The notes beneath the pieces are model-generated. The model searched no databases, had not been told where the DNA came from, and saw only the letters and a list, made by a program, of their open reading frames with translations. From assembly GCA_041874725.1 (NCBI GenBank), contig CP097466.1, positions 4,836,001 through 4,900,000 of the forward strand: DNA of 64,000 nt, written 5' to 3'. Position numbers and translations under genes: made by a program. Below, in pieces: positions 45,692 to 54,553 of the stretch. Each line of letters begins with the position of its first letter. The first letter of the stretch is position 1. The DNA comes from Duganella sp. BuS-21. GTDB taxonomy: Bacteria; Pseudomonadota; Gammaproteobacteria; Burkholderiales; Burkholderiaceae_D.

Positions 45692-45718
45692 AAAAAAGCC
45701 GGCTTGCGCCGGCTTTTT
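45692..45718 (-). terminator. intrinsic terminator of ilvC
   Basis: Stem GCCGGC, loop GCAA (minus strand), stem GCCGGC, then six T. On the plus strand five T also follow. It lies 18 bp behind the ilvC stop. Confidence 0.92.
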
Positions 45719-45736
45719 CGCGGAGGAAGAGTGTGC

Positions 45737-46765
<1,029 letters not shown>

Positions 46766-46785
46766 TTAAATTCGTTGTAAATTGA

Positions 46786-47277
46786 TTAAACTTTGAGGAT
46801 GCGTTCGCCGCGTCCGATGCCGGAACCGCCGGTACGTACCGTCTCCAGGATGGAGGCGCGGTCGATCGAATCGATAAACGCGTCGAGCTTGCTCTTGGCG
46901 CCGGTCAGTTCAATCGTGTAGCTCTTTTCGGTGACGTCGATGATGCGGCCGCGGAAGATGTCCGCCGTGCGCTTCATCTCTTCCCGCTCCTTGCCCACCG
47001 CGCGCACCTTGATGAGCATGAGCTCGCGTTCGATGTGATGCCCCTCGGTCAGGTCCACCACTTTGACCACCTCGATCAGGCGGTTCAGGTGCTTGGTGAT
47101 CTGCTCGATGATGTCGTCCGAGCCGCTGGTGACGATGGTCATGCGCGACAGGGTCGGGTCTTCGGTCGGCGCCACGGTCAGCGTTTCGATGTTGTAGCCA
47201 CGGGCCGAGAACAGGCCGACCACGCGCGACAGGGCGCCGGCTTCGTTTTCCAGCAATACAGAGATAATGTGTCGCAT
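46786..47277 (-). CDS. ilvH: acetolactate synthase small (regulatory) subunit
   Basis: A 163-residue regulatory subunit with an N-terminal ACT domain (HIISVLLENEAGALSRVVGLF, ARGYNIETLTVAPTEDP) that binds valine for feedback inhibition, and a C-terminal dimer domain. Standard length. It starts 1 bp after the stop of ilvI, so translation is coupled. Confidence 0.97.
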   Translation of the reverse strand: MRHIISVLLENEAGALSRVVGLFSARGYNIETLTVAPTEDPTLSRMTIVTSGSDDIIEQITKHLNRLIEVVKVVDLTEGHHIERELMLIKVRAVGKEREEMKRTADIFRGRIIDVTEKSYTIELTGAKSKLDAFIDSIDRASILETVRTGGSGIGRGERILKV

Positions 47278-47278
47278 A

Positions 47279-49018
47279 TTAGAGATCCTCCGAACCCAGC
47301 AGCATTTCGGACAGACCTTTGCCTGCCTTCACCATCGGCCAGACGTTTTCCGATTGATCGGTGATGAAGTTCATGAAGACCAGCTTGTCTTTCATGGCGA
47401 AGGCGTCGCGCAGCGCGCCGTCTACGTCACCGGGTTTTTCAATGCGCATGCCGACGTGGCCGTAGGCCTCGGCCAGCTTCTCGAAGTTCGGCAGCGAGTC
47501 CATGTAGGACTCGGAATAGCGCGAACCGTAGTCGATCTGCTGCCACTGGCGGACCATGCCCAGGAAGCGGTTGTTGAGCATGATGATCTTCGGCGTCAGG
47601 TGGTATTGCTTGCAGGTCGCCAGTTCCTGGATGCACATCTGGATCGAACCTTCGCCGGTGATGCAGGCGACGGTGGCGTCCGGATTGGCCATCTGCACAC
47701 CCATGGCGTACGGCAAGCCCACACCCATGGTGCCCAGACCGCCCGAGTTGACCCAGCGCTTAGGCTTGTCGAACGGGTAGTACTGCGCCGCCCACATCTG
47801 GTGCTGGCCGACGTCGGAGGTGATGAAGGCGTCGCCCTTGGTCACTTCCCACAGCTTTTGCACCACGGCCTGCGGCTTGATCACCAGGTCGGAGTCCGAG
47901 AATTTCAGGCAGTCGCGGCCGCGCCATTCCTGGATCTGTTTCCACCAGTCCTTGAGCGCAGGCGCATTCGGCTTGGCGTCCGCAGCGTCGAGCTGGGCCA
48001 GGAATTCGATCAGCACGTCCTTGACGTTGCCGACGATCGGAATGTCGACCTTGACGCGCTTGGAGATCGACGATGGATCGATGTCCACGTGGATGATCTT
48101 GCGCGGGTTGGAGGCGAAGTGTTTCGGGTTGCCGATCACGCGGTCGTCGAAACGGGCGCCGATGGCGATCAGCACGTCGCAGTTCTGCATCGCCATATTG
48201 GCTTCGTAGGTGCCGTGCATGCCGGGCATGCCGACGAATTTCTCGTCGCTGGCGCGGTAGGCGCCAAGGCCCATCAGCGTGTTGGTCACCGGGAAGCCGA
48301 GCTTGTCGACCAGCTTGTTCAGTTCCGGCGCGGCATTGGCCAGGATCACGCCGCCGCCGGTGTAGATCATTGGGCGTTCGGCTTGCAGCAGCAGTTGGAC
48401 TGCCTTGCGGATCTGGCCCGAGTGGCCCTTGTCCACCGGCTTGTACGAACGCATCTCGACCTCTTTCGGGTACGAGTACGTCGTTTTGTGCATCGAGATA
48501 TCCTTCGGGATGTCGACCAGCACAGGGCCTGGACGGCCGGTGCGGGCGATGAAGAAGGCTTTCTTGACGGTCTCGGCCAAGTCCTTGACGTCCTTGACCA
48601 GGAAGTTGTGCTTGACCACCGGACGGGTGATGCCGACCGTGTCGCATTCCTGGAACGCATCCTGACCGATGGCGTAGCTGGGCACCTGGCCCGAGATCAC
48701 GACCATGGGGATGGAATCCATGTAGGCGGTGGACAATCCCGTGACGGCATTGGTGACGCCGGGACCGGAAGTCACCAGCGCAACGCCGACTTTGTTCGAG
48801 GAGCGCGAGTATGCATCGGCGGCATGCACCGCAGCCTGCTCGTGGCGCACCAGAATGTGTTGGAATTTGTCTTGCTTGAAGATGGCGTCGTAGATATACA
48901 GTACGGCTCCGCCCGGATAGCCAAAGACGTGTTCCACGCCCTCTTCCGCCAGGCAGCGCACCAGAATTTCTGCGCCAGTCAGTTGATTATTACTTTGTGA
49001 AGATGCTTCGGTATTCAT
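47279..49018 (-). CDS. ilvI: acetolactate synthase large (catalytic) subunit
   Basis: A ThDP- and FAD-dependent enzyme joining pyruvate with pyruvate or 2-ketobutyrate. The 579 residues show the N-terminal EEGVEHVFGYPGGAVL with the catalytic Glu in RHEQAAVHAADAY, the FAD domain, and the ThDP-binding motif ITGEGSIQMCIQELATCKQY ... LNNRFLG. First gene of ilvI-ilvH-ilvC. The long leader upstream suggests transcript-level control. Confidence 0.97.
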   Translation of the reverse strand: MNTEASSQSNNQLTGAEILVRCLAEEGVEHVFGYPGGAVLYIYDAIFKQDKFQHILVRHEQAAVHAADAYSRSSNKVGVALVTSGPGVTNAVTGLSTAYMDSIPMVVISGQVPSYAIGQDAFQECDTVGITRPVVKHNFLVKDVKDLAETVKKAFFIARTGRPGPVLVDIPKDISMHKTTYSYPKEVEMRSYKPVDKGHSGQIRKAVQLLLQAERPMIYTGGGVILANAAPELNKLVDKLGFPVTNTLMGLGAYRASDEKFVGMPGMHGTYEANMAMQNCDVLIAIGARFDDRVIGNPKHFASNPRKIIHVDIDPSSISKRVKVDIPIVGNVKDVLIEFLAQLDAADAKPNAPALKDWWKQIQEWRGRDCLKFSDSDLVIKPQAVVQKLWEVTKGDAFITSDVGQHQMWAAQYYPFDKPKRWVNSGGLGTMGVGLPYAMGVQMANPDATVACITGEGSIQMCIQELATCKQYHLTPKIIMLNNRFLGMVRQWQQIDYGSRYSESYMDSLPNFEKLAEAYGHVGMRIEKPGDVDGALRDAFAMKDKLVFMNFITDQSENVWPMVKAGKGLSEMLLGSEDL

Positions 49019-49370
49019 GAAACATTCCTTTCAAGGTCCATTGGAGATTGATTGGATGCTCTGTCCTAACGAAGTACACTTGCCGCTACAGCTCTGCCCA
49101 GACTCCCTTTATTTATGCGGTCGCACTACCTCTTCCGTCAACCGTAGTGACGTGCAAAGCGGTGCTAGCGCAAACTCTCGTTTGGCCGGGTTTTCCGTAG
49201 TGGTTATGCGTACCTCTCGTGCTTGTGGCACGGGCGAGAGCAAACTGCCTACATATGAAAGCGCGTCGTGTCGTTGCGGCGTTGTGTGCCTGCTGCGACC
49301 AGACCATAGAGCTTCGGGGTTGTTCAAAGCGTCCCATACGGTACACCCACGCATGAGTTTCAGCAAGCGC
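49019..49370 (-). promoter_or_regulatory. structured leader of the ilvIHC mRNA
   Basis: About 350 bp without a convincing gene precede ilvI. Read on the minus strand it contains a hairpin CTCT...CGTGC-CACAA-GCACG-AGAG (about 49211-49239). Two copies of CACTACGG (near 49196-49203 and 49143-49150) can each pair with a downstream GTAGTG, which would give alternative structures. Betaproteobacterial ilv leaders with a conserved RNA fold (the ilvH motif) have been described; I cannot confirm that this is a member. No run of regulatory codons for Ile, Leu or Val is evident, so classic attenuation is unlikely. Confidence 0.4.
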
Positions 49371-49476
49371 TAATTCGGAAATTGATGCTTTTTCATGTAA
49401 AACCATGCAAAAGGCGAGGTTTTTTGCTAGCATGCGCCTCAGTTCAAAACACCCGGCAGTTCCCTTCTCCCGACGC

Positions 49477-50043
49477 ATGGCCACAGACAAAGAATTATCC
49501 GACTTCCTCGAAAACGTCGAACGCCGGGCCTTCAAGCAAGCCGTCTACGCAGTACGCAAGGACGAATCCGCTTTAGACATCGTGCAGGACGCGATGATCA
49601 AGCTCGCCGAAAAATACGGCGACAAGCCGGCCGCCGAGCTGCCGATGCTGTTCCAGCGCATTCTGCAGACCACCATCCTCGATTACTTCCGCCGCGAGAA
49701 GGTGCGCAACACCTGGGTCAGCCTGTTCTCCAGCATGGGCCCCTCGGGCGGTGAGCATGAGGACTTTGATATACTCGAATCGCTCGAAAGCGAGGATGGC
49801 CGCTCCAGCGAATCGAGCGCCGACCAGATCGAGCGCCAGCAAACGCTGGAAATCATCGACGCCGAGGTACAAAAGCTGCCGGCGCGTCAACGCGAAGCCT
49901 TCCTCATGCGTTACTGGCAGGATATGGATGTGGCCGAGACGGCCGAGGCAATGGGCTGCTCGGAAGGTAGCGTCAAAACGCATTGCTCACGTGCAACACA
50001 TGCGCTGGCCGAGGCGCTGGCAGCCAAGGGACTTAAATTATGA
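49477..50043 (+). CDS. RNA polymerase sigma factor (sigma-70 family, ECF-like)
   Basis: A 188-residue sigma factor. Region 2 contains ALDIVQDAMIKLAEKYGD and ILDYFRREKVRNTW. Region 4 contains LPARQREAFLMRYWQDMDVA and CSEGSVKTHCSRATHALAEA, a helix-turn-helix for the -35 element. An acidic, serine-rich linker (EHEDFDILESLESEDG) lies between them. The ATG at 49477 (MATDKELSDFLE) is chosen because homologues I recall begin there; upstream ATGs at 49405 and 49432 are possible and no start has a strong ribosome site. It overlaps the DUF3619 gene by 4 bp. Confidence 0.85.
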   Translation: MATDKELSDFLENVERRAFKQAVYAVRKDESALDIVQDAMIKLAEKYGDKPAAELPMLFQRILQTTILDYFRREKVRNTWVSLFSSMGPSGGEHEDFDILESLESEDGRSSESSADQIERQQTLEIIDAEVQKLPARQREAFLMRYWQDMDVAETAEAMGCSEGSVKTHCSRATHALAEALAAKGLKL

Positions 50044-50453
50044 ACACCGACGATCTGAACTTCGCTTACAAAGTGCGCCACGCGCTCAATGAGAAGCTGG
50101 ACGAGCTGCCGGCTTCGACCACAGACCGCCTGGCCCAGGCGCGCAAGATGGCGCTGGCGCGCAAAAAAGCCCACGTCGAGCAGCCGCTCTCCGTGCGCGT
50201 TACCCGGACCGGGCTGGCCAGCGCCGGCGGCGGCATCAGCGGCCTGTTCTCGCCGTTCGCCTGGCTGGGCCGCATGAGCATGGCCGTGCCGGCGCTGGTG
50301 CTGGTGGTCGGCATGGTCGGCATCTACCAGTACGAGCAGCAGGAACGCATCGCCGACCTGGCCGAGATCGACGCCGCCGTGCTGTCGGACGAGTTGCCGC
50401 TGGACGCCTATCTGGACCACGGCTTTAACGCCTATCTGTCGCAAAGCGAGTAA
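50040..50453 (+). CDS. DUF3619 membrane protein, possible anti-sigma factor
   Basis: A 137-residue protein. It has a soluble, charged N-terminal half (FAYKVRHALNEKLDELPAST, LAQARKMALARKKAHVEQ), one membrane helix (WLGRMSMAVPALVLVVGMVGIYQY) and a short acidic tail (ELPLDAYLDHGFNAYLSQSE). DUF3619 is a betaproteobacterial family without established function. The ATGA overlap with the sigma gene and the soluble-TM-soluble layout are what one expects of an anti-sigma factor, but the usual zinc motif is absent. The role is inference. Confidence 0.8.
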   Translation: MNTDDLNFAYKVRHALNEKLDELPASTTDRLAQARKMALARKKAHVEQPLSVRVTRTGLASAGGGISGLFSPFAWLGRMSMAVPALVLVVGMVGIYQYEQQERIADLAEIDAAVLSDELPLDAYLDHGFNAYLSQSE

Positions 50454-50457
50454 CGGC

Positions 50458-51201
50458 ATGGCATGGAGCGGTCGCGCCAAACTGGGCGCAGGAGCAGCAG
50501 CGGTGATCGCGGTAGCAGTGGCAGGCGCGGTATGGGTCGCACATGGGCCGGACGCGCCGGAACTGGTGAAGGCGCCGGTGGCCGCCGTGACCGGCAAGGG
50601 CGCTGCGGCGCCGGAAAAAATCCTCTGGAAAGATTTGTCGCCGGCCCAGCAGCAGGCGCTGGAGCCGCTCGCCCCCGAGTGGGATGAGATCGAGCCGATC
50701 CGCAAGCAGAAGTGGCTGGGCATCGCCAAGCGCTACGCCACGATGAAGCCGGACGAGCAGGTGCGCATGCAGGAGCGCATGCGCGAGTGGGTGCGCATGA
50801 CGCCGGAAGAACGGCGTCAGGTGCGCCAGAACTACGCGCGCGCGCAGAAGCTGAACCCGGCGCAGAAATCGACGTCGTGGGAAACCTATCAGATGCTGCC
50901 GGACGAGCAGAAGAAGGAACTGGCGGCCAAGCCGGCCACCAAGAAACAGGTCGCCAACCTGCCGACGCCGGCGCAATCGAAGGCACTGACGGTGGCGCCG
51001 ATCAAGCCGTCCTCGCCGAGCACCTCGCCGGGCGTGGCCACGCCGGTGGTGGCGCCCGCGCCGGTCGATCCGAGCACCCTGCCGAACGCCTCCAACGTGA
51101 CGCCAGTGCCGCCGGGCGCGACGCCTGCACCTGCACCTGCACCTGCACCTGCAACGATACCAGCGCCATCGGCGCCACCCGCCCCTGCCGATGTCAAATA
51201 A
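50458..51201 (+). CDS. DUF3106 protein with Pro/Ala-rich tail
   Basis: A 247-residue protein. An N-terminal membrane anchor (LGAGAAAVIAVAVAGAVWV) is followed by the DUF3106 core rich in Trp, Arg and Met (WKDLSPAQQQALEPLAPEWD, RKQKWLGIAKRYATMKPDEQ, MREWVRMTPEERRQVRQNYA). A low-complexity Ala/Pro tail of about 90 residues completes it. DUF3106 pattern positions resemble heptad-like periodic helices and recall CpxP-type envelope sensors, but that likeness is only impressionistic. It follows DUF3619 by 4 bp and overlaps the RDD gene by 11 bp. Confidence 0.82.
   Translation: MAWSGRAKLGAGAAAVIAVAVAGAVWVAHGPDAPELVKAPVAAVTGKGAAAPEKILWKDLSPAQQQALEPLAPEWDEIEPIRKQKWLGIAKRYATMKPDEQVRMQERMREWVRMTPEERRQVRQNYARAQKLNPAQKSTSWETYQMLPDEQKKELAAKPATKKQVANLPTPAQSKALTVAPIKPSSPSTSPGVATPVVAPAPVDPSTLPNASNVTPVPPGATPAPAPAPAPATIPAPSAPPAPADVK
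51124..51153 (+). repeat. five tandem CCTGCA hexamers in the DUF3106 gene
   Basis: Five exact 6-bp units encode the dipeptide Ala-Pro repeat near the C-terminus. Copy-number change by slippage would keep the frame and only vary tail length. Confidence 0.85.
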
Positions 51202-51697
51202 TCCGCACCCCACCATCAAGCGCCGTCTGATTTCGATGGTGTACGAATCCCTGCTCGGCTTTGCCGTGCTATTCCTGCCCTTCCTGATTTTCGAATTCGC
51301 CACCCAGGCCAGCCATACCGCCATGATGGAGCACCTACGGCAGGCGCTGGCCTTCGTGGTGCTGGGCTGCTACTTCATCCACCAATGGAGCCGCGACGGC
51401 CAGACGCTGGCCATGCGCACTTGGCGCATGAAGCTGCAAGCGAACAGCGGCGGCCCGGTAACGGCGCGCACCGCCGCCGTGCGCTACCTGCTGAGCTGGA
51501 TGTGGATACTGCCAGCCGTGCTGGTGGCGCTGACGCTGGACCTGCATCGCTGGCAGGCACTGGGCGCGATCTTCGCCGGCATCCTGCTGTGGTCGCTGAC
51601 CGCCTTCCTGGACAAGGACCGCCAGTTCCTGCACGACAAACTGGCCGGCACCCGCCTGATCCAGCTGCCGGCGCCGGAGAAGAAAAAGAAAGTGTAA
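51191..51697 (+). CDS. RDD-family membrane protein
   Basis: A 168-residue inner-membrane protein. The RDD motif is modified to RRLISMVYESLLGFAVLFLP at the first helix; QTLAMRTWRMKLQ and DKDRQFLHDKLAGTRLI at the end are typical of the family. Three to four hydrophobic helices. RDD proteins have been linked to ion transport in a few cases; the role here is unknown. It ends the sigma-DUF3619-DUF3106-RDD run. Confidence 0.85.
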   Translation: MSNNPHPTIKRRLISMVYESLLGFAVLFLPFLIFEFATQASHTAMMEHLRQALAFVVLGCYFIHQWSRDGQTLAMRTWRMKLQANSGGPVTARTAAVRYLLSWMWILPAVLVALTLDLHRWQALGAIFAGILLWSLTAFLDKDRQFLHDKLAGTRLIQLPAPEKKKKV

Positions 51698-51748
51698 TTT
51701 TCACAACCTTCCGTGGCAGAATAGAAGTTTCCGCCACAAGGACTGAAA

Positions 51749-53872
51749 ATGAAACCTGCAATCTACGGCGCGATGTTCGCTCTCGCCGCCACTGCCGCCG
51801 CCATGGCGGCCGATATTCCGCCGGCACCGGTCGCCCGCGTCGAAGCCGTCACCGATACCTATTTCGGCGAAACCATCACCGACCGCTATCGCTGGATGGA
51901 GAACGACAAGGACAAGGACTGGCTGCCCTTCCTCAAGCAGCAAAACCTCCACACCCGCGCCATCCTCGACACGCTGCCCAAGCGCGACGAACTGCTGAAA
52001 CGCATCCAGCAACTGTCCGGCGACATCGCCGCGCCTGCGCGGGTGCAGAAAGCCGGCGCGCGCCTGTTCTACCAGCAGCGCCCGGCCGGCTCCAACAACT
52101 TCAAGCTGTTCGTGCGCGAAGGCGACAAGGACCGCGTGCTGGTCGATCCGACCAAGCTCGATACCAAAACCAGCCACACGTCGCTGGACTGGTGGCTGGC
52201 CTCCCCTGACGGCAGCAAACTGGTGTACGGCCTGTCGAAAGATGGCAGTGAAGACTCGGTCCTGCACATCATGGACGTGCGCAGCGGCGCGCTGCTGAAA
52301 GAGCGCATCGCCAACACGCAAGGCGGCAATCCAAGCTGGCTGGCCGACAGCTCCGGCTTTTTCTACAACCAGTTGACCGGCAAGGTGAACACGCCGGAAC
52401 GCTTCCTTGATTCGCAGGTGCGCTTCCACAAAATAGGCGCCAGCGCCGCGAAAGATCCGGTGCTGATGAAGCGCGGCCTCGATGCATCGGTCAAGTACGA
52501 GAAGATCCAGTCGCCGCTTATCGGCGTAGCGGGCCGCTCCGAGAGTGCCTTCCTGATACTGGCCGACGTGCGCAAGGAAGTCCGCCTTTATACGGCGCCG
52601 CTGAAGGATGTCCTGAAAGGCAAGGCCAAGTGGCAGCAGGTGGCGGACTTCGCCGACGAGGTGACGGACCTGGACCTGGACGGCGATGACCTGTATCTGC
52701 TGTCGACCAAGGGCCACCCGCGCGGGCGGCTCCTGAAAACCTCGGCCAAGTCGCCATCATTCGCCTCCGCGCAGGAAGTGCTGCCGGAAACCGCGCTGGT
52801 GCTGCAAGGCGTCACGCGCGCCAAGGAAGGCCTGTACATCCGCGCCATGGACGGTGGCCTGAGCAAGCTGCAGCGCCTCGGCGCGGACGGCAAGATCGCC
52901 GACATCGCGCTGCCCTTCGACGGCACCCTGATGTCGGTCGCCGCCGATGCCGACGCGCCGGGCGCGCTGGCCATCCTGTCCGGCTGGCTGCAGCCGACCG
53001 GCATCTGGTCGGTGGACGCCGACGGCAAGCTGGCCGACACCGGCATCACGCCGAAACCGGCCATCGACGTCAGCGCCTACACCACCGAGCGCCGTTTCGC
53101 GGTCGCCAAGGACGGCACCAACATTCCGTATAGCGTGATCTACAAAAAAGGCCTGAAGCTCGATGGCAAAAACCCGGCCTTCATTTCGGCCTATGGCAGC
53201 TACGGCGCGGCGGCGTACACGCCGGCGTTCGCCGGACGCTCGCTGGCCTTCGTCGACCAGGGCGGGGTGATCGGCTACGCCAATGTGCGCGGCGGCGGCG
53301 AGTTTGGCCGCGAGTGGCACCGCGCCGGCCAGCTGGAAAACAAACCGAACACCTGGCGCGACCTGATCGCCGTGTGCGAAGACCTGCAAGCCCAGGGCTA
53401 CACGTCGCCGGCCTATCAGGCCATCGGCGGCCGTTCGGCCGGCGGCATCACTATGGGCCGCGCGCTGGAAGAACGTCCGGAGCTGTTTGCCGCCGTGGTG
53501 TCGGGCGTAGGTTGGCACAATCCGCTGCGCTACGTCGCGGAGCAGAACGGCTATGGTGAGGAACCTGAGTGGGGTGCGATCGCCGATGCGGCGGGCTTCA
53601 AGGCGCTGAAGAGCATCGACAGCTATCAGCAAGTGGTGGACGGAACCAAGTATCCGGCGGTGCTGCTGACCACCGGTGTGACCGATCCGCGCGTGGCGCC
53701 GTTCCATCCGGCGAAGATGGCGGCGCGCCTGCAGGCGGCTACCGGCAGCGGCAAGCCGGTGCTGCTGCGCGTCGACTTCGACGCCGGTCACGGCATGGGT
53801 TCCACGCGCGCGCAACAGGATGCGGAGTCGGCGGATACCTACGCCTTCATCCTGTCGCAGACCGGCAATTAG
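51749..53872 (+). CDS. exported prolyl oligopeptidase (S9A)
   Basis: A 707-residue serine peptidase cleaving short peptides after proline. It has a signal peptide (1-20), a seven-bladed propeller lid (about 75-420) and the alpha/beta-hydrolase domain with nucleophile Ser in GGRSAGG. The Asp lies in TDPRVAP and the His in DAGHGMG. The N-terminal TDTYFGETITDRYRWMEND belongs to the S9A signature. Full family length. AAGG lies upstream of the ATG. It ends base-to-base with the convergent next gene. Confidence 0.93.
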   Translation: MKPAIYGAMFALAATAAAMAADIPPAPVARVEAVTDTYFGETITDRYRWMENDKDKDWLPFLKQQNLHTRAILDTLPKRDELLKRIQQLSGDIAAPARVQKAGARLFYQQRPAGSNNFKLFVREGDKDRVLVDPTKLDTKTSHTSLDWWLASPDGSKLVYGLSKDGSEDSVLHIMDVRSGALLKERIANTQGGNPSWLADSSGFFYNQLTGKVNTPERFLDSQVRFHKIGASAAKDPVLMKRGLDASVKYEKIQSPLIGVAGRSESAFLILADVRKEVRLYTAPLKDVLKGKAKWQQVADFADEVTDLDLDGDDLYLLSTKGHPRGRLLKTSAKSPSFASAQEVLPETALVLQGVTRAKEGLYIRAMDGGLSKLQRLGADGKIADIALPFDGTLMSVAADADAPGALAILSGWLQPTGIWSVDADGKLADTGITPKPAIDVSAYTTERRFAVAKDGTNIPYSVIYKKGLKLDGKNPAFISAYGSYGAAAYTPAFAGRSLAFVDQGGVIGYANVRGGGEFGREWHRAGQLENKPNTWRDLIAVCEDLQAQGYTSPAYQAIGGRSAGGITMGRALEERPELFAAVVSGVGWHNPLRYVAEQNGYGEEPEWGAIADAAGFKALKSIDSYQQVVDGTKYPAVLLTTGVTDPRVAPFHPAKMAARLQAATGSGKPVLLRVDFDAGHGMGSTRAQQDAESADTYAFILSQTGN

Positions 53873-54553
53873 TTAGAAGCGTTCGTAATCCTGCAGGTAG
53901 CGCCATTCGCCTGCAGGAAGGCTGGACATGGAGATGCGTCCGACGCGGATGCGCTTCATGCCCACCACGGTCAGGCCGACGTCGCGGCACAGCCGTTCGA
54001 TCAGGCCCGGTTTCGGATTCTTGATGGCGAAACGCAGGCGCGTTTCGTTTTGCCAGCTCACCTTGCCGTTGATGGTGTTCAGCTGACGCAGGCCGTCTTC
54101 ACTGATCGTACCGCTCACCTCAACGATGATCTCCTGCTCGATCGCCTCGTCGCCGAGCTTGCGGCTGACGCGGAAGTCCTGCGTGAACACCACCAGGCCG
54201 CTGGCCTTCGGTTCGAGCGGCAGGTACTGCTCTTGCGCCGTGAGGTGGCGCTTGAGGAAGCGCTTGCCCGGCACGCTGCGCGTCAGCGACTCGGCGTTCA
54301 ACAGATGCAGCGGCTGCGCCGCGCCGGCCGGCTTGTGCAGCAGGATGGTGACCGGCGTGATTTCCAGCAGCGTGGCGTCTTCCGCGATGGTGATGACCTG
54401 CTCCAGCGTGACGCGGGCGCCCGCCTCTTCCACCAGCTTGCCATCGACGCTGACGTAACCGCCTTCGATGTACAGCTCCGCCTCGCGGCGCGAGCATGGA
54501 CGCATGTCCGCGACGCGCTTGGCGAGACGGACGGTATCGTCATGGTTATCCAA
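53873..54553 (-). CDS. RsuA/RluF-type RNA pseudouridine synthase-like protein with altered active site
   Basis: A 226-residue protein with an N-terminal S4 RNA-binding domain (TVRLAKRVADMRPCSRREAE, GGYVSVDGKLVEEAG) and a pseudouridine-synthase fold (ILLHKPAG, RFAIKNPKPGLIERLCRDVG, VGMKRIRVGRISM). Where RsuA/RluB/RluF enzymes have GRLD with the catalytic Asp, this protein reads LPLE with Glu114. The start is a TTG at 54553 with GGAG seven bases upstream; no ATG is in frame nearby. It overlaps the threonine aldolase stop by 8 bp. It may bind rRNA without catalysis, or use Glu. Confidence 0.82.
   Translation of the reverse strand: MDNHDDTVRLAKRVADMRPCSRREAELYIEGGYVSVDGKLVEEAGARVTLEQVITIAEDATLLEITPVTILLHKPAGAAQPLHLLNAESLTRSVPGKRFLKRHLTAQEQYLPLEPKASGLVVFTQDFRVSRKLGDEAIEQEIIVEVSGTISEDGLRQLNTINGKVSWQNETRLRFAIKNPKPGLIERLCRDVGLTVVGMKRIRVGRISMSSLPAGEWRYLQDYERF

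Noticed and set aside
49109..49366. An 85-codon frame in the ilvI leader
   Set aside because: No ribosome site, no family likeness and no run of branched-chain codons; the region is better read as a structured leader.
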